Source of the DNA: Pirellulales bacterium
Lineage (GTDB): Bacteria; Planctomycetota; Planctomycetia; Pirellulales; JAICIG01
DNA: 34,920 nucleotides
Reading direction: 5' to 3'
NCBI GenBank assembly: GCA_035533075.1
Contig: DATLUO010000191.1
Location: forward strand, 1 to 34,920
In this document: positions 7,255 through 15,001 of the stretch, one piece after another
Position numbering within the stretch: position 1 is the first letter of the stretch
Layout of the letters: every line of letters begins with the position of its first letter
The notes under the pieces: model-generated
What the model was told of the DNA's origin: nothing
Database searches by the model: none
What the model saw: only the letters and a program-made list of their open reading frames with translations
Program-made: the position numbers and the translations under genes

Positions 7255-8127
7255 GATGAGCGGGTGCTGGCTGGTGGTTAAAGGCCAATTGCTCTTACGC
7301 GAAGCGGCTCGTAGCGTATAGCGCCGCACGTTCAGCTTGCGCGGATCGATGGTCAGCCAGTTCTTGAAACGGAGCATGTCGTCGTCGGCGTGAATCCGCT
7401 GCAGGTGAAAGGCGTCGTCGCCCGGAAAGTTATAGCCGCCATAGGCCGAGCAGATGGCGTCGTAGCCGGCGTGGCGGGCCATTTGAAATGCCAGTTGATT
7501 CAGATTCGCATACTGTCCGTAAGGGAAGGCGAAATAGCGTACGGGCCGGCCGATGGCCTCAGCGAGCTCCCGCCCGGCGACGGCGACCTCGTTGTGCAAG
7601 ATGTCGGCGTCGTTGATTCGACCCAAGTCGCAATGCGTGCGCGTATGGGCGCCAATTTCGATGCCGGCCGCGGCCATCTCGCGCAATTCGTCGATCGTAT
7701 TCGGCGGCAAAGGCTGCCCGCGGGCGAGATCGTGCGGAAACGGCGCCGCTTCCAACACGTGCCGGGTAGACACGAAGTACGTGCAGGGCACGCCTTCGTC
7801 GAGCAACAGCGGAATGGCACGCTGGCAGTTCTCGGCGTAACCATCGTCGAACGTGATGCTGACGGCGGGCCGCGGGTTGTTTCCGTTGCGCAGCCGCTGC
7901 TGAGCCTCAGCCAGAGAGACCAGGTCGAAGTGCCGCTTGAGCCAGCGCACCTGCCGGGCAAACATATCGAACCGACAGGTCCAGTCGTTCGGGCGATCGT
8001 CGGCGACGCGATGATAGAAGAGCACCACGACCGGCGCGCGGCCGGTCGCCGCCCGGCGCCGGTTGAGTCGGGCGCGGACGGGCAGACTGCCGTAATAATA
8101 GAGGGTCAGCAGGCTTTTTTTCCACAT
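7243..8127 (-). CDS. NodB-type polysaccharide deacetylase
   Basis: This 294-aa carbohydrate esterase family 4 protein is predicted to remove N- or O-acetyl groups from a surface polysaccharide. NodB motifs are visible: FDDG at about 93-96 (catalytic base and metal Asp), HTRTH at about 161-165 (metal His pair), and FAFPYGQY further on. An upstream FYHRV motif is typical of this subfamily. The chosen ATG (8127) gives MWKKSLLTLYYYG and overlaps the end of the FemAB-like gene by 22 bases. A longer frame from 8190 is possible. The last five residues and the stop are encoded by the heptamer array, so the C-terminus may vary between strains. The operon context points to exopolysaccharide modification. 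Confidence 0.9.
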   Translation of the reverse strand: MWKKSLLTLYYYGSLPVRARLNRRRAATGRAPVVVLFYHRVADDRPNDWTCRFDMFARQVRWLKRHFDLVSLAEAQQRLRNGNNPRPAVSITFDDGYAENCQRAIPLLLDEGVPCTYFVSTRHVLEAAPFPHDLARGQPLPPNTIDELREMAAAGIEIGAHTRTHCDLGRINDADILHNEVAVAGRELAEAIGRPVRYFAFPYGQYANLNQLAFQMARHAGYDAICSAYGGYNFPGDDAFHLQRIHADDDMLRFKNWLTIDPRKLNVRRYTLRAASRKSNWPLTTSQHPLITNH

Positions 8128-9239
8128 GTCGCCACGGCCCAGTTCTTGGTGGATTGCCAATGGTTTTTTCCTTCCAGCGCGGCCCGCCAAAGCTTGTGCC
8201 GCAACCGGGCCAACGGCCGCCTGGCCGCAATGCGGAATTGCACCAGCGGCTCCGGTTGGGCGCCCCAGGTCGATTTATAAGCCTCGTCACCGCGCAGAAA
8301 ATCGAAGTACCGGCAGCCCTCGGCGATGGCTCGTTTCAACGACGCCGCTTGCAGCAACCAGCCCGGACTGATCTCGGCCAGGCCCGGCTCGATTCCGGTC
8401 TGATAGTAAAACAGCGCGTCGCCGCCCAGCAGGTCGAACTCGACGGCCCCCGGCCGGCGGTCGACTTCCAACCACTGCAAGCGGAGCCGGCCGAGCCGCT
8501 GAAAGCGCAGCGCCGACTCGGCCAAGAAGCCCTCGAACTGCGGCAGCGCGAAACAGCCCGCTTCGCCCAGGCTGCTGCGTCGTGCCTGATGCAGGCGATG
8601 CAGCACGTCGAGTCCCTGCGAGATGCCTCGCGCATCGTCGGCGGTTTGCAGTTTCGCCCGCCCGCTCTCGAAGAACTCGCGTTCTTGCGCGCGAATCTTG
8701 GCCCGGCGCTTTTTGGATAACCGGCCCACCAACTCGTCCCAACTGGCGGGCAGCGTCAGCCGCCAGATTTGCTCGCGCTGGCGCCGAAAGGCCCGGCACC
8801 CCGTCGCCGACAGCTCGTCGGCAAGCCGGGCAAGCACGACGTCGCTGGAGGCAACGCCATCGAAGTCCAGTAAATCCCATTTTCCGGACGCTTCGTGCGT
8901 CAGCCATGACGCCAGCCGGCCGACGACCTGGTCCGCAACCGGGCAGTCGGCGAGCACGCTGAGGTACTCGGAGCAAACCTTGCCGGAGCCGAGAAACCGC
9001 AGCACGCGACCGTGCCAGCCGTCGCGCGACAGATACCAGGGCGCCAGTGCCACGAGCCTTCGCTCGCGATCGTAAACCGCCGGAACGAACAGTTCGTCGC
9101 CCGCACGCCGGAAGTGCCGCCACCAGGTGGCCAGCCACTCGCTGCGGCGAAAGGGAACCGTCCCTGCCAACGCGTTCCACTCGTCGGCGACGGCGGCCAA
9201 TCGCCGTTCGTCTTGAATGAGTTCCACTTCGAGCTGCAT
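8106..9239 (-). CDS. FemAB/GNAT-type acyltransferase (CelD/BcsL-like), copy 1
   Basis: This 377-aa protein resembles the GNAT_6/BioF2-like group (CelD/BcsL family) often found in exopolysaccharide clusters. An N-terminal half (WNALAGTVPFRRSEWLATWWRHF, then VRFLGSGKVCSEYL-like text) precedes a basic SKKRRAKIRAQEREF segment. The acyltransferase core follows, ending in YFDFLRGDEAYKSTWGA. The Y/F-D-F/L-L-R-G-D-E-x-YK motif is shared with its neighbour. GAGGG lies about 7 bases before the ATG. It starts 10 bases after copy 2 ends and overlaps the deacetylase. The likely role is acylation or aminoacylation of a glycan precursor; the substrate is unknown. Confidence 0.82.
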   Translation of the reverse strand: MQLEVELIQDERRLAAVADEWNALAGTVPFRRSEWLATWWRHFRRAGDELFVPAVYDRERRLVALAPWYLSRDGWHGRVLRFLGSGKVCSEYLSVLADCPVADQVVGRLASWLTHEASGKWDLLDFDGVASSDVVLARLADELSATGCRAFRRQREQIWRLTLPASWDELVGRLSKKRRAKIRAQEREFFESGRAKLQTADDARGISQGLDVLHRLHQARRSSLGEAGCFALPQFEGFLAESALRFQRLGRLRLQWLEVDRRPGAVEFDLLGGDALFYYQTGIEPGLAEISPGWLLQAASLKRAIAEGCRYFDFLRGDEAYKSTWGAQPEPLVQFRIAARRPLARLRHKLWRAALEGKNHWQSTKNWAVATCGKKAC

Positions 9240-9249
9240 GGGTGCCCTC

Positions 9250-10395
9250 TTAAACGACTTGGGCCAGCGCGGCGGCCCGCTTCCAACCGGCGCGGAGCCA
9301 GTGGCGCACCTGCAGGCCGGCGCGCCACGCGCCGCCGCGAAACCGGTCGGCCGCGCGGGTCGACCAGAGGCTCACCTGCAGGCTGGGCCGCGGATGTGCC
9401 CGCCAATGGGCCTTGTAAGGTTCGTCGCCGCGCAACAGATCGAAGGCCCGATAGCCTTGCTCGATCGCCATCCGCAACGTGGCGATCATCGCCAGGCGGC
9501 CCGGCTCGAAATCGAGCGCCGCGGGGTCGATGCCCGACTGGTAGGCGTAGACCACGTCTTGGCCGAGCACCTGGTATTCGGCGGCCACCGGCCGGCCGTC
9601 CAGGTCGACCTGTGCCAGGCGCAGCAGGCGATCGGCCAGAAGCTGCCGCGCCACCTGCTGGTGAAAGTCGGCGAAGCGGTCGTCGGCAAAGCGTCCTCTT
9701 TGACCCAGTCCTCCGCGACGGCGTTGGTGCAGTTCGCCGAGCGTCGCCAGGCCGCGATCGAGATCGGCCGGGTCGCTGCCGATCCGCACCACCGCGCGGC
9801 CGGTAGCGAACAGCCGCCGCTCGAGCCGCCGCACTTGTTTGCGGTGCGACTTCGAGAGCGAAGCCAGATAGTCGTCCCAACTCGGCGGCAAGTCGATCCG
9901 CCAGCAGTTCGGTCCTGGCTGCGACCAGGCCAGCGAGCCGCGGGCGATCATCTGCTCGATGAAGCGACAGGTGACGCGGTCGCCGGCATCGACGCCACTC
10001 AACATCAGCACGTTCCACGGCGGGTTCTCGGCACACGGCTCTTGGCACAGCCAATCGGCCAGGGCGTCGGCCACTTCCGCTTCATGATCGGGCAGGGAGA
10101 GAATCGAAAGATAGTCGCTGCACACGTTGCCCGAACCGAGGAAGCGGACGACGTTGCCCTGCCTGGCCGACGAATCAAGACACCACGGGGCCAAACCGAC
10201 GAGCGTCTGGTCGCGATCGTAGACCGCCAGCGCGAAGAGCCGCCGGGGGCCGCCGTGGTCGTCGGCATGACCGTAGAGCCGCCACCAGGCGCCCAGCCAG
10301 CTCCACGACCGAAACGGCACGCCGCGGGCCAGCGCAGTCCAATAGGGCGCCAGCCCGGCTAGCTCGTCCCAGCCGGTGATGCACTCGACCTCCAT
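9250..10395 (-). CDS. FemAB/GNAT-type acyltransferase, copy 2
   Basis: This 381-aa paralogue of the adjacent gene has the same layout: WDELAGLAPYWTALARGVPF then SWSWLGAWWRLYG, VVRFLGSGNVCSDYLSIL, SKSHRKQVRRLERRLFATG, and AFDLLRGDEPYKAHWRAH near the end. The shared FLGSG-VCS-YLS and LLRGDE-YK motifs show a tandem duplication followed by divergence. I chose the ATG at 10395; a TTG at 10401 would add two residues. It is the first gene of the envelope operon, which runs through copy 1, the deacetylase and the flippase to GT4. It is transcribed divergently from the radical SAM gene. Confidence 0.82.
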   Translation of the reverse strand: MEVECITGWDELAGLAPYWTALARGVPFRSWSWLGAWWRLYGHADDHGGPRRLFALAVYDRDQTLVGLAPWCLDSSARQGNVVRFLGSGNVCSDYLSILSLPDHEAEVADALADWLCQEPCAENPPWNVLMLSGVDAGDRVTCRFIEQMIARGSLAWSQPGPNCWRIDLPPSWDDYLASLSKSHRKQVRRLERRLFATGRAVVRIGSDPADLDRGLATLGELHQRRRGGLGQRGRFADDRFADFHQQVARQLLADRLLRLAQVDLDGRPVAAEYQVLGQDVVYAYQSGIDPAALDFEPGRLAMIATLRMAIEQGYRAFDLLRGDEPYKAHWRAHPRPSLQVSLWSTRAADRFRGGAWRAGLQVRHWLRAGWKRAAALAQVV

Positions 10396-10403
10396 TCTCA
10401 AAT

Positions 10404-10426
10404 GTAGGTCACGATGCCCAACCTAC
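10404..10426. repeat. Short GTAGGT...ACCTAC palindrome in a divergent promoter region
   Basis: GTAGGT at 10404-10409 pairs with ACCTAC at 10421-10426 around an 11-base loop, just upstream of the copy-2 acyltransferase. The termini resemble the larger palindromes at 22677, 24329 and 29461, so it may be a reduced member of that family. It could equally serve as a regulatory hairpin in the 10396-10525 divergent spacer. Confidence 0.45.
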
Positions 10427-10525
10427 GTCGATAACCAGCGTCCCTTGTCAAATCCATTACAATCATAGGTTTTGCCCTTGCTCGCGGGGGCAATCTGCCA
10501 AGAATTGAGTTTCAGGTCTTCCGCC

Positions 10526-11395
10526 ATGCTGCCGCTTGTTTCCAATTCTTCGACGCCTCTGTTCCGCGATCACTCGCGGCACTTCGCGAACAACCGTTTC
10601 GCCTACCCCGTCGTCAGCCGGCGGTCGGGCGGAATCTCCGTGGGCGTCAATCTGAACCCCGACAAAGTCTGCAACTTCGACTGCATCTATTGCCAGGTGA
10701 ACCGGGTCGATCAAAGCGAGACGCGGTTCGTGGAGCAGGCGGAAATGCTGGCCGAGCTTGATGCGATGCTGAGGCTCGTCACGTCGGGCGAGTTATTCAC
10801 CGACGACAAATTCGCGGGCACGCCCCCGCGACTGCGGCGTTTGAACGACATCGCCTTCAGCGGCGACGGCGAGCCGACGACCTATCGCAACTTCGACGAA
10901 ATCATCGAGGCCTGCGCCGAGGTGAAGCGGCGGCACGGACTGGGCGACGTCAAAATGGTGCTGATCACCAACGCCAGCATGTTCCATCGGCCGGCGGTCG
11001 AGCGGGGGCTGGCCATTCTCGACGCCAATCAAGGCGAGATTTGGGCAAAGCTCGAAGCCGGCAGCGAGGCCTATTATCGACTCGTCGAGCGGACCACGAT
11101 TCCCTTCGAGCGTATTTTGGCGAACATCACAGCCGCCGCGCGCCTGCGGCCGCTGGTGATTCAGGCGCTCTTCATGCGGATTCGGGGCGACGCGCCGTCG
11201 GGCCAGGAGCAATCGGCCTTCTGCGACCGATTGAACGAAATCGTGGCGGCCGGCGGCAAGCTGAAGCTGGTGCAGATCTACACGGTGGCCCGTCCGCCCG
11301 CCGAAAGCTTTGTGACCCCGCTCTCGGCCTCGGAGTTGGACGCGCTGGCCGCCCTGGTCCACACTCGCACCGGGCTGCCAACCGCGGTTTTTTAA
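10526..11395 (+). CDS. Radical SAM protein (COG0731-like)
   Basis: This 289-aa protein carries the radical SAM cluster motif as C49-x3-C53-x2-C56 (CNFDCIYCQ), which binds a 4Fe-4S cluster and S-adenosylmethionine. The downstream motifs IAFSGDGEPT (SAM-binding GE-like segment) and MVLITNAS match the COG0731 group, related to wyosine-type tRNA modification enzymes. The true reaction in bacteria is not established. The ATG at 10526 is preferred over longer options because it starts directly before conserved text. The GT2 gene follows 6 bases after its stop, so the two are probably co-transcribed, although no functional link is evident. Confidence 0.85.
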   Translation: MLPLVSNSSTPLFRDHSRHFANNRFAYPVVSRRSGGISVGVNLNPDKVCNFDCIYCQVNRVDQSETRFVEQAEMLAELDAMLRLVTSGELFTDDKFAGTPPRLRRLNDIAFSGDGEPTTYRNFDEIIEACAEVKRRHGLGDVKMVLITNASMFHRPAVERGLAILDANQGEIWAKLEAGSEAYYRLVERTTIPFERILANITAAARLRPLVIQALFMRIRGDAPSGQEQSAFCDRLNEIVAAGGKLKLVQIYTVARPPAESFVTPLSASELDALAALVHTRTGLPTAVF

Positions 11396-11401
11396 GCATT
11401 C

Positions 11402-12367
11402 ATGCAACGGTCCCTTCCGGAAAGCCCTTCCGTCCCGGCCCCACGCTGCTCGGTGCTGATGCCGGTTTACAATGCCGAACGGTACGTTGCGCAGGCGGTC
11501 GAGAGCATCCTGGGCCAAACGTTCCGTGACTTCGAGTTGGTGATCGTCGACGACGGCTCGACGGACCGCTCGCGAGAGATGCTGCACTACTTTGCGGCGG
11601 GCGATCCTCGCATTCGGCTCGTCAGCCGCGCGAACACCGGCTATTTGCGGGCCCTCAATGAAGGTCTGGCCCTGTGCCAGGGCGAATACGTGGCCCGCAT
11701 GGACGCCGACGACATCGCCTTGCCCGAACGACTTCAGCGGCAGATCGCGTTTCTCGATAGGCATCCGGAGTGCCTGATGGTCGGTTCGGCCCTGTTGCGG
11801 ATCGACGCCGACGGCGACGTGCTCTGCGAGGAGCCTTTGCCTGTGGTCCACGACGAAATCGAATCGCGATTGTGGAGCGGGCAAGGGGCGATCGGCCATC
11901 CGGCCGCCCTGGTGCGGCGGCAATCGCTGGTCGACGTCGGCGGCTACCGTGAGGAATACTATGGGGCCGAAGACCACGACCTGTGGCTGCGATTGGCCGA
12001 GCGCGGAAGGCTGGCAAACCTGGCCGAACCGCTGTTGATGTGCCGCATTCACACGGGCAACTTCACCTTTGTGAACGCCGAGCGTGGCCAGGCCGCGGCG
12101 CGTGCGGCGGTGGTCGATGCCAGCCGTCGGCGCGGCTGGCCCCAGCCCAGCTTTGGCGCGCTAGCCGCGCCGCAGTCGGCGGCCGAGCGTCAACGGGCAT
12201 GGGCCCGCAGCGCGCTTTACGCCGGCCATTATCGCACCGCCCGCAAGCACGCTCTTGCCGCCTGGCGGCAGCGCCCTGGGCAAATCGACTCCTGGGTTCT
12301 GCTCGCCCACGCGGTTCTCGGCCGCTGGGCCAGGCCGCTCCGTTCGATGTACCGCCGCTTGCGGTGA
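11402..12367 (+). CDS. Glycosyltransferase family 2
   Basis: This 321-aa GT-A fold glycosyltransferase has the GT2 opening CSVLMPVYNAERYVAQAVESI. VIVDDGSTDRS follows (donor-binding Asp at about 50-51), then the metal-binding DADD at 101-104, and EEYYGAEDHDLWLRLAERG, which contains the ED catalytic-base motif. The C-terminal 90 residues are Arg/Ala-rich and helical, with no membrane segment, so it is likely cytosolic or peripheral. It is probably translated with the radical SAM gene. It faces the convergent MnmE-like gene, 16 bases apart, and may belong functionally with the envelope operon to the left. Confidence 0.92.
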   Translation: MQRSLPESPSVPAPRCSVLMPVYNAERYVAQAVESILGQTFRDFELVIVDDGSTDRSREMLHYFAAGDPRIRLVSRANTGYLRALNEGLALCQGEYVARMDADDIALPERLQRQIAFLDRHPECLMVGSALLRIDADGDVLCEEPLPVVHDEIESRLWSGQGAIGHPAALVRRQSLVDVGGYREEYYGAEDHDLWLRLAERGRLANLAEPLLMCRIHTGNFTFVNAERGQAAARAAVVDASRRRGWPQPSFGALAAPQSAAERQRAWARSALYAGHYRTARKHALAAWRQRPGQIDSWVLLAHAVLGRWARPLRSMYRRLR

Positions 12368-12383
12368 GGCGTTACGTGCGCAA

Positions 12384-13511
12384 TCAGAGCTTCAGCAGAT
12401 CGGCCGCCCTGGCTCGATCGCCCGCCGTCAAGGCCTCGAACGCGGCCTCGATCCGGCGCTCTTGGGCCGGCGTAAAAGGAACGCCCGCGCCCGCCGGCGG
12501 CGGTTCGGGCACCAGCGCGTCGCCCAACGCTTGCACCAATTTCGCGATGCCGATGCCCGTGACCGCGCTCGTCTTGATGCCGCCAGGCCGATCTGCCGAC
12601 GGCGACGCGACGTCGCACTTGCTGTGGACCAGCAATCCGTCGGGCCAACGCTCGACCAATGCCGCGTCGTCGTCGGTCCAGGGCTGGCCGGCGTCGAACA
12701 CCAGCACGCGCAGATCGGCCGCCGACAGGCCGGCCAGAGCCAACTCGACGCCCGCGGCCTCCAGCGCGTCGCCGGCATGGCGCAGGCCGGCCGTGTCGGA
12801 AAGTTCCACCGGCCAACCGGCGATGGCCGTGCGCACGGTCACCACGTCGCGCGTCGTGCCCGGCTGGTCGTAGACGATCGAGCGCCGATAACCGACCAGC
12901 GCGTTCACCAGGCTGCTTTTGCCCACGTTGGGTCTGCCCGCGATCACCACGCGAAAAGGTTCATTCAGGTGCCGTCCGGTCTGACAGCGCCGCGAAAGGG
13001 CTTTCAAGCGTTCTTCGGCGAGGCCCGCTGCCACGTCCGATGCCGCTTGAAGCAGCTCGACGCACTCGTCCAATTCGCGTTGGAGCGCTCCGTGATATTG
13101 GTCGAGCAAAATACTCGCGGTGCGAAGCGTGGGTGCGGAGGCGAGCGCCTCGGCGGCGGCGACAGCAATGTCATCGGGGGTGCGATCGCGAATCCAATCT
13201 CGCCACGAAATCAACTGGCAACCAAGTTGGGCCAGCGACTCAAGCAGGGCCGATGCGGCCGCCTGCCCGCCATGGCAATGGATTTCGATCGCGTCGGCAC
13301 GGCGGCAGACGACCACTTCTTCACCGCATGGCTCAAAGCGGCCATAGACGACCTCACCGATGGCAACCGTTGTCAGTCGGCGGCCCGATGCGCTCGCGAA
13401 CAGCCGTCCGACGGCCTCCGCGGCGCCGCTGCCGGAGACCGCCACAGTGGCCACCGCTCCGCGGCCGGGCGGCGTCAGCACGGCCGCCCTCAAGGGCCGT
13501 GATTCAGCCAC
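12384..13511 (-). CDS. Divergent MnmE/TrmE-like GTPase
   Basis: The 375-aa protein resembles MnmE, the GTPase that modifies tRNA wobble uridines. An N-terminal TPPGRGAVATVAVSG segment fits the tetrahydrofolate-binding domain. The G-domain shows GRPNVGKS (192-199), GTTRD, DTAG (239-242) and SKCD (297-300, normally NKxD). Two MnmE hallmarks are missing: the PGEFT-RAF-NGKLDL stretch of the N-domain is unrecognisable (WRDWIRDRTPDDIAVAAAE), and the C-terminal CIGK cysteine motif is absent, the protein ending RAADLLKL. Canonical tRNA modification is therefore doubtful. I chose the GTG at 13511, which overlaps the stop of the 70-aa gene and gives a normal N-terminus; an ATG at 13550 is the alternative. 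Confidence 0.8.
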   Translation of the reverse strand: MAESRPLRAAVLTPPGRGAVATVAVSGSGAAEAVGRLFASASGRRLTTVAIGEVVYGRFEPCGEEVVVCRRADAIEIHCHGGQAAASALLESLAQLGCQLISWRDWIRDRTPDDIAVAAAEALASAPTLRTASILLDQYHGALQRELDECVELLQAASDVAAGLAEERLKALSRRCQTGRHLNEPFRVVIAGRPNVGKSSLVNALVGYRRSIVYDQPGTTRDVVTVRTAIAGWPVELSDTAGLRHAGDALEAAGVELALAGLSAADLRVLVFDAGQPWTDDDAALVERWPDGLLVHSKCDVASPSADRPGGIKTSAVTGIGIAKLVQALGDALVPEPPPAGAGVPFTPAQERRIEAAFEALTAGDRARAADLLKL

Positions 13512-13716
13512 CGCCGGAAAAAAGCTGATTGTACTGCGATTGGAGGGCATCGCGGGCCGCCTTGATCGACACAATGGCCTGAGCGAACCCTATGGCGGCG
13601 GCGCTGTTGTCGAGGTGGCCTCGGGACAACTCATCGACCTTCAAGGTCAGGTCGCCCAACGCGTTCATGGTCCGCACCAATTGCTTACGCCGTTCCGCAC
13701 CGCTTGCTTGCTGCAT
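13504..13716 (-). CDS. Small helical protein of unknown function (70 aa)
   Basis: The protein is predicted to be mostly alpha-helical, with an Arg/Lys start (MQQASGAERRKQLVRTMNAL), mixed helices and a Gly-rich end (QLFSGGG). It has no signal peptide or membrane segment. Its TGA overlaps the GTG chosen for the MnmE-like GTPase, which suggests translational coupling and perhaps a physical partnership. I do not recognise the family. Natural composition and tight coupling argue that it is real. Confidence 0.65.
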   Translation of the reverse strand: MQQASGAERRKQLVRTMNALGDLTLKVDELSRGHLDNSAAAIGFAQAIVSIKAARDALQSQYNQLFSGGG

Positions 13717-13769
13717 GAGATCCCTTATTCTTTGCCTCGAACGTTCTACCTCTCAGTGTAACTGGGCAA

Positions 13770-13925
13770 TCAAGCTGGGAGCAACCTCAGCACCCGCGGC
13801 TGCCGGCTGAGGGTGGACGCATCGAGTTGCAAGATGTCGCAGACCTGGGCGGGCCGTGCGAGGCGAAGCTTGGCCGTCGCGATCAAGATGTTCAACTGGC
13901 TGACCTTGAGGCCCCTTGAGCAAGA
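13770..13925 (-). pseudogene. MarR-family winged-helix remnant
   Basis: The minus strand reads GLKVSQLNILIATAKLRLAR followed by PAQVCDILQLDASTLSR, then loses the pattern and stops at 13770-13772. This is the winged-helix core of a MarR-type regulator: the helix that precedes the HTH, then the recognition helix ending TLSR. The N-terminal dimer helix, the wing and the C-terminus are missing, and there is no start codon. I interpret it as a decayed regulator between the XRE gene and the 70-aa gene. Confidence 0.5.
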
Positions 13926-13931
13926 GCCCGA

Positions 13932-14456
13932 CTACGGCTCGCGCCAAATGTGCTCCGGATAGGTTCGCTCGACGATCCGCCCAAACTCTTCCAGCGAGCG
14001 CCGCTGGCCTACGGAATGCCAGGGATTGATCCCTGCCAGCTCGGGCATGATTTCCAGCATCTGATCGACCAACGTCTCGGCCAAACGCTCGATCGACGCG
14101 TTCTGCGCCTTTTCGCGTATGGCCGCCACGGTCTTCATGATCCGCACGAGCCGGGCACGCTCCATGACGGGGGCCGACAGGGGCGCACCGCTATCGACGA
14201 GCAGATCGGCAACCGGCACCTCGAGCGCCTCTTGCCATTGGTAGAGCCGGCTGATCGTCAGGTCGGTGCCGGATTGTTCCTCGCGTCGCAACTCGCGCAC
14301 GTCGGTGCGCAGCACTTGCCCCACTCGGCGCAGCGATACCCCTTGTTGTCGCCGCACTTCCTGAATGCGGTGCAGCGGCCGCGACGGTCCACTGACGCCG
14401 TTGACGGCCGCCGGGACCGTGCGAACTCCCTGCGCGTCAAGCTCGGATAGACTCAT
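13932..14456 (-). CDS. XRE-like helix-turn-helix DNA-binding protein
   Basis: This 174-aa cytoplasmic protein is a predicted transcription regulator. Residues about 28-85 form a Cro/CI-like HTH: RIQEVRRQQGVSLRRVGQVL, then TDVRELRREEQSGTDLTISRL and a final helix LEVPVADLL. The C-terminal half is helical (VMERARLVRIMKTVAAIREKA, ASIERLAETLVDQMLEIMPEL) and probably mediates dimerisation. GAGGAG lies 7 bases before the ATG. The target is unknown, and no obvious operator was found. It lies upstream of the MarR remnant and the MnmE-like pair on the same strand. Confidence 0.8.
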   Translation of the reverse strand: MSLSELDAQGVRTVPAAVNGVSGPSRPLHRIQEVRRQQGVSLRRVGQVLRTDVRELRREEQSGTDLTISRLYQWQEALEVPVADLLVDSGAPLSAPVMERARLVRIMKTVAAIREKAQNASIERLAETLVDQMLEIMPELAGINPWHSVGQRRSLEEFGRIVERTYPEHIWREP

Positions 14457-14869
14457 GCAACTCTCCTCGTTCGCGCCCCGTCCAGATGAATTGATTCACT
14501 CCGCTCGTTCGACAACCGCGCAGCACAACGGCCGCGGAAGAACAATGCCTCAAAGAACATCGCTGAGCGCCGCGCGCACCGCGCCCTCGAAGCGCGACGC
14601 CGCCGCTCACTCGGCAATTGAGTAGATGGTCAGAAAACTCCTAGCTGGGCCGACGTCGTTCGCCCGGCAGGTACGCGCTTCATGCCTTGAAGCGCACCCG
14701 CCGAAACGTTGCTTGCCCTATGACGCCGGCGACTCACTGGCTGACCCGTGTGCTGCGGAATGGGCCAAGATTTGGTGCCCGCCATCCCGCATTAGCTCAA
14801 TAATAAGTCAGCCCGAAGGGTTGGACAAGTGGCGGAAGCGGAAAATTTAAGATAATCGGTGCGACCAAC
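14457..14869. other. Gene-free spacer upstream of the XRE gene
   Basis: These roughly 410 bases contain no convincing coding frame on either strand. They should include the promoter of the XRE-like gene on the left. They end at the terminator of the exported Gly/Tyr-rich gene on the right. Confidence 0.4.
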
Positions 14870-14912
14870 AAAAAAGGTCATGGCAATTCGGTCCATCGAC
14901 TTGCCATGACCT
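14870..14912 (-). terminator. Rho-independent terminator
   Basis: A perfect 12-bp stem is formed by AGGTCATGGCAA (875-886) and its complement (901-912), with a 14-base loop. On the minus strand the stem is followed by six T residues. It lies about 90 bases past the stop of the Gly/Tyr/Cys-rich exported protein gene. It is the clearest intrinsic terminator in the window. Confidence 0.85.
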
Positions 14913-15001
14913 CTATCCTGAAACGGGACCGCTTGTGTCCCGCCCTCCCAGCGTGCTGGTTATCCGCTTTATCGGCCGGGAGGGTCCGCCTTCTGTAACC
15001 G

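Noticed and set aside
10440-10460. TTGACA-like box on the minus strand as the envelope-operon promoter
   Set aside because: No acceptable -10 hexamer lies 16-18 bases downstream, so I do not call a promoter.
14939-14985. CCCTCCC...GGGAGGG hairpin considered as a second terminator after the Gly/Tyr-rich gene
   Set aside because: No T-run follows on either strand and the loop is long; the hairpin at 14870-14912 is far better.
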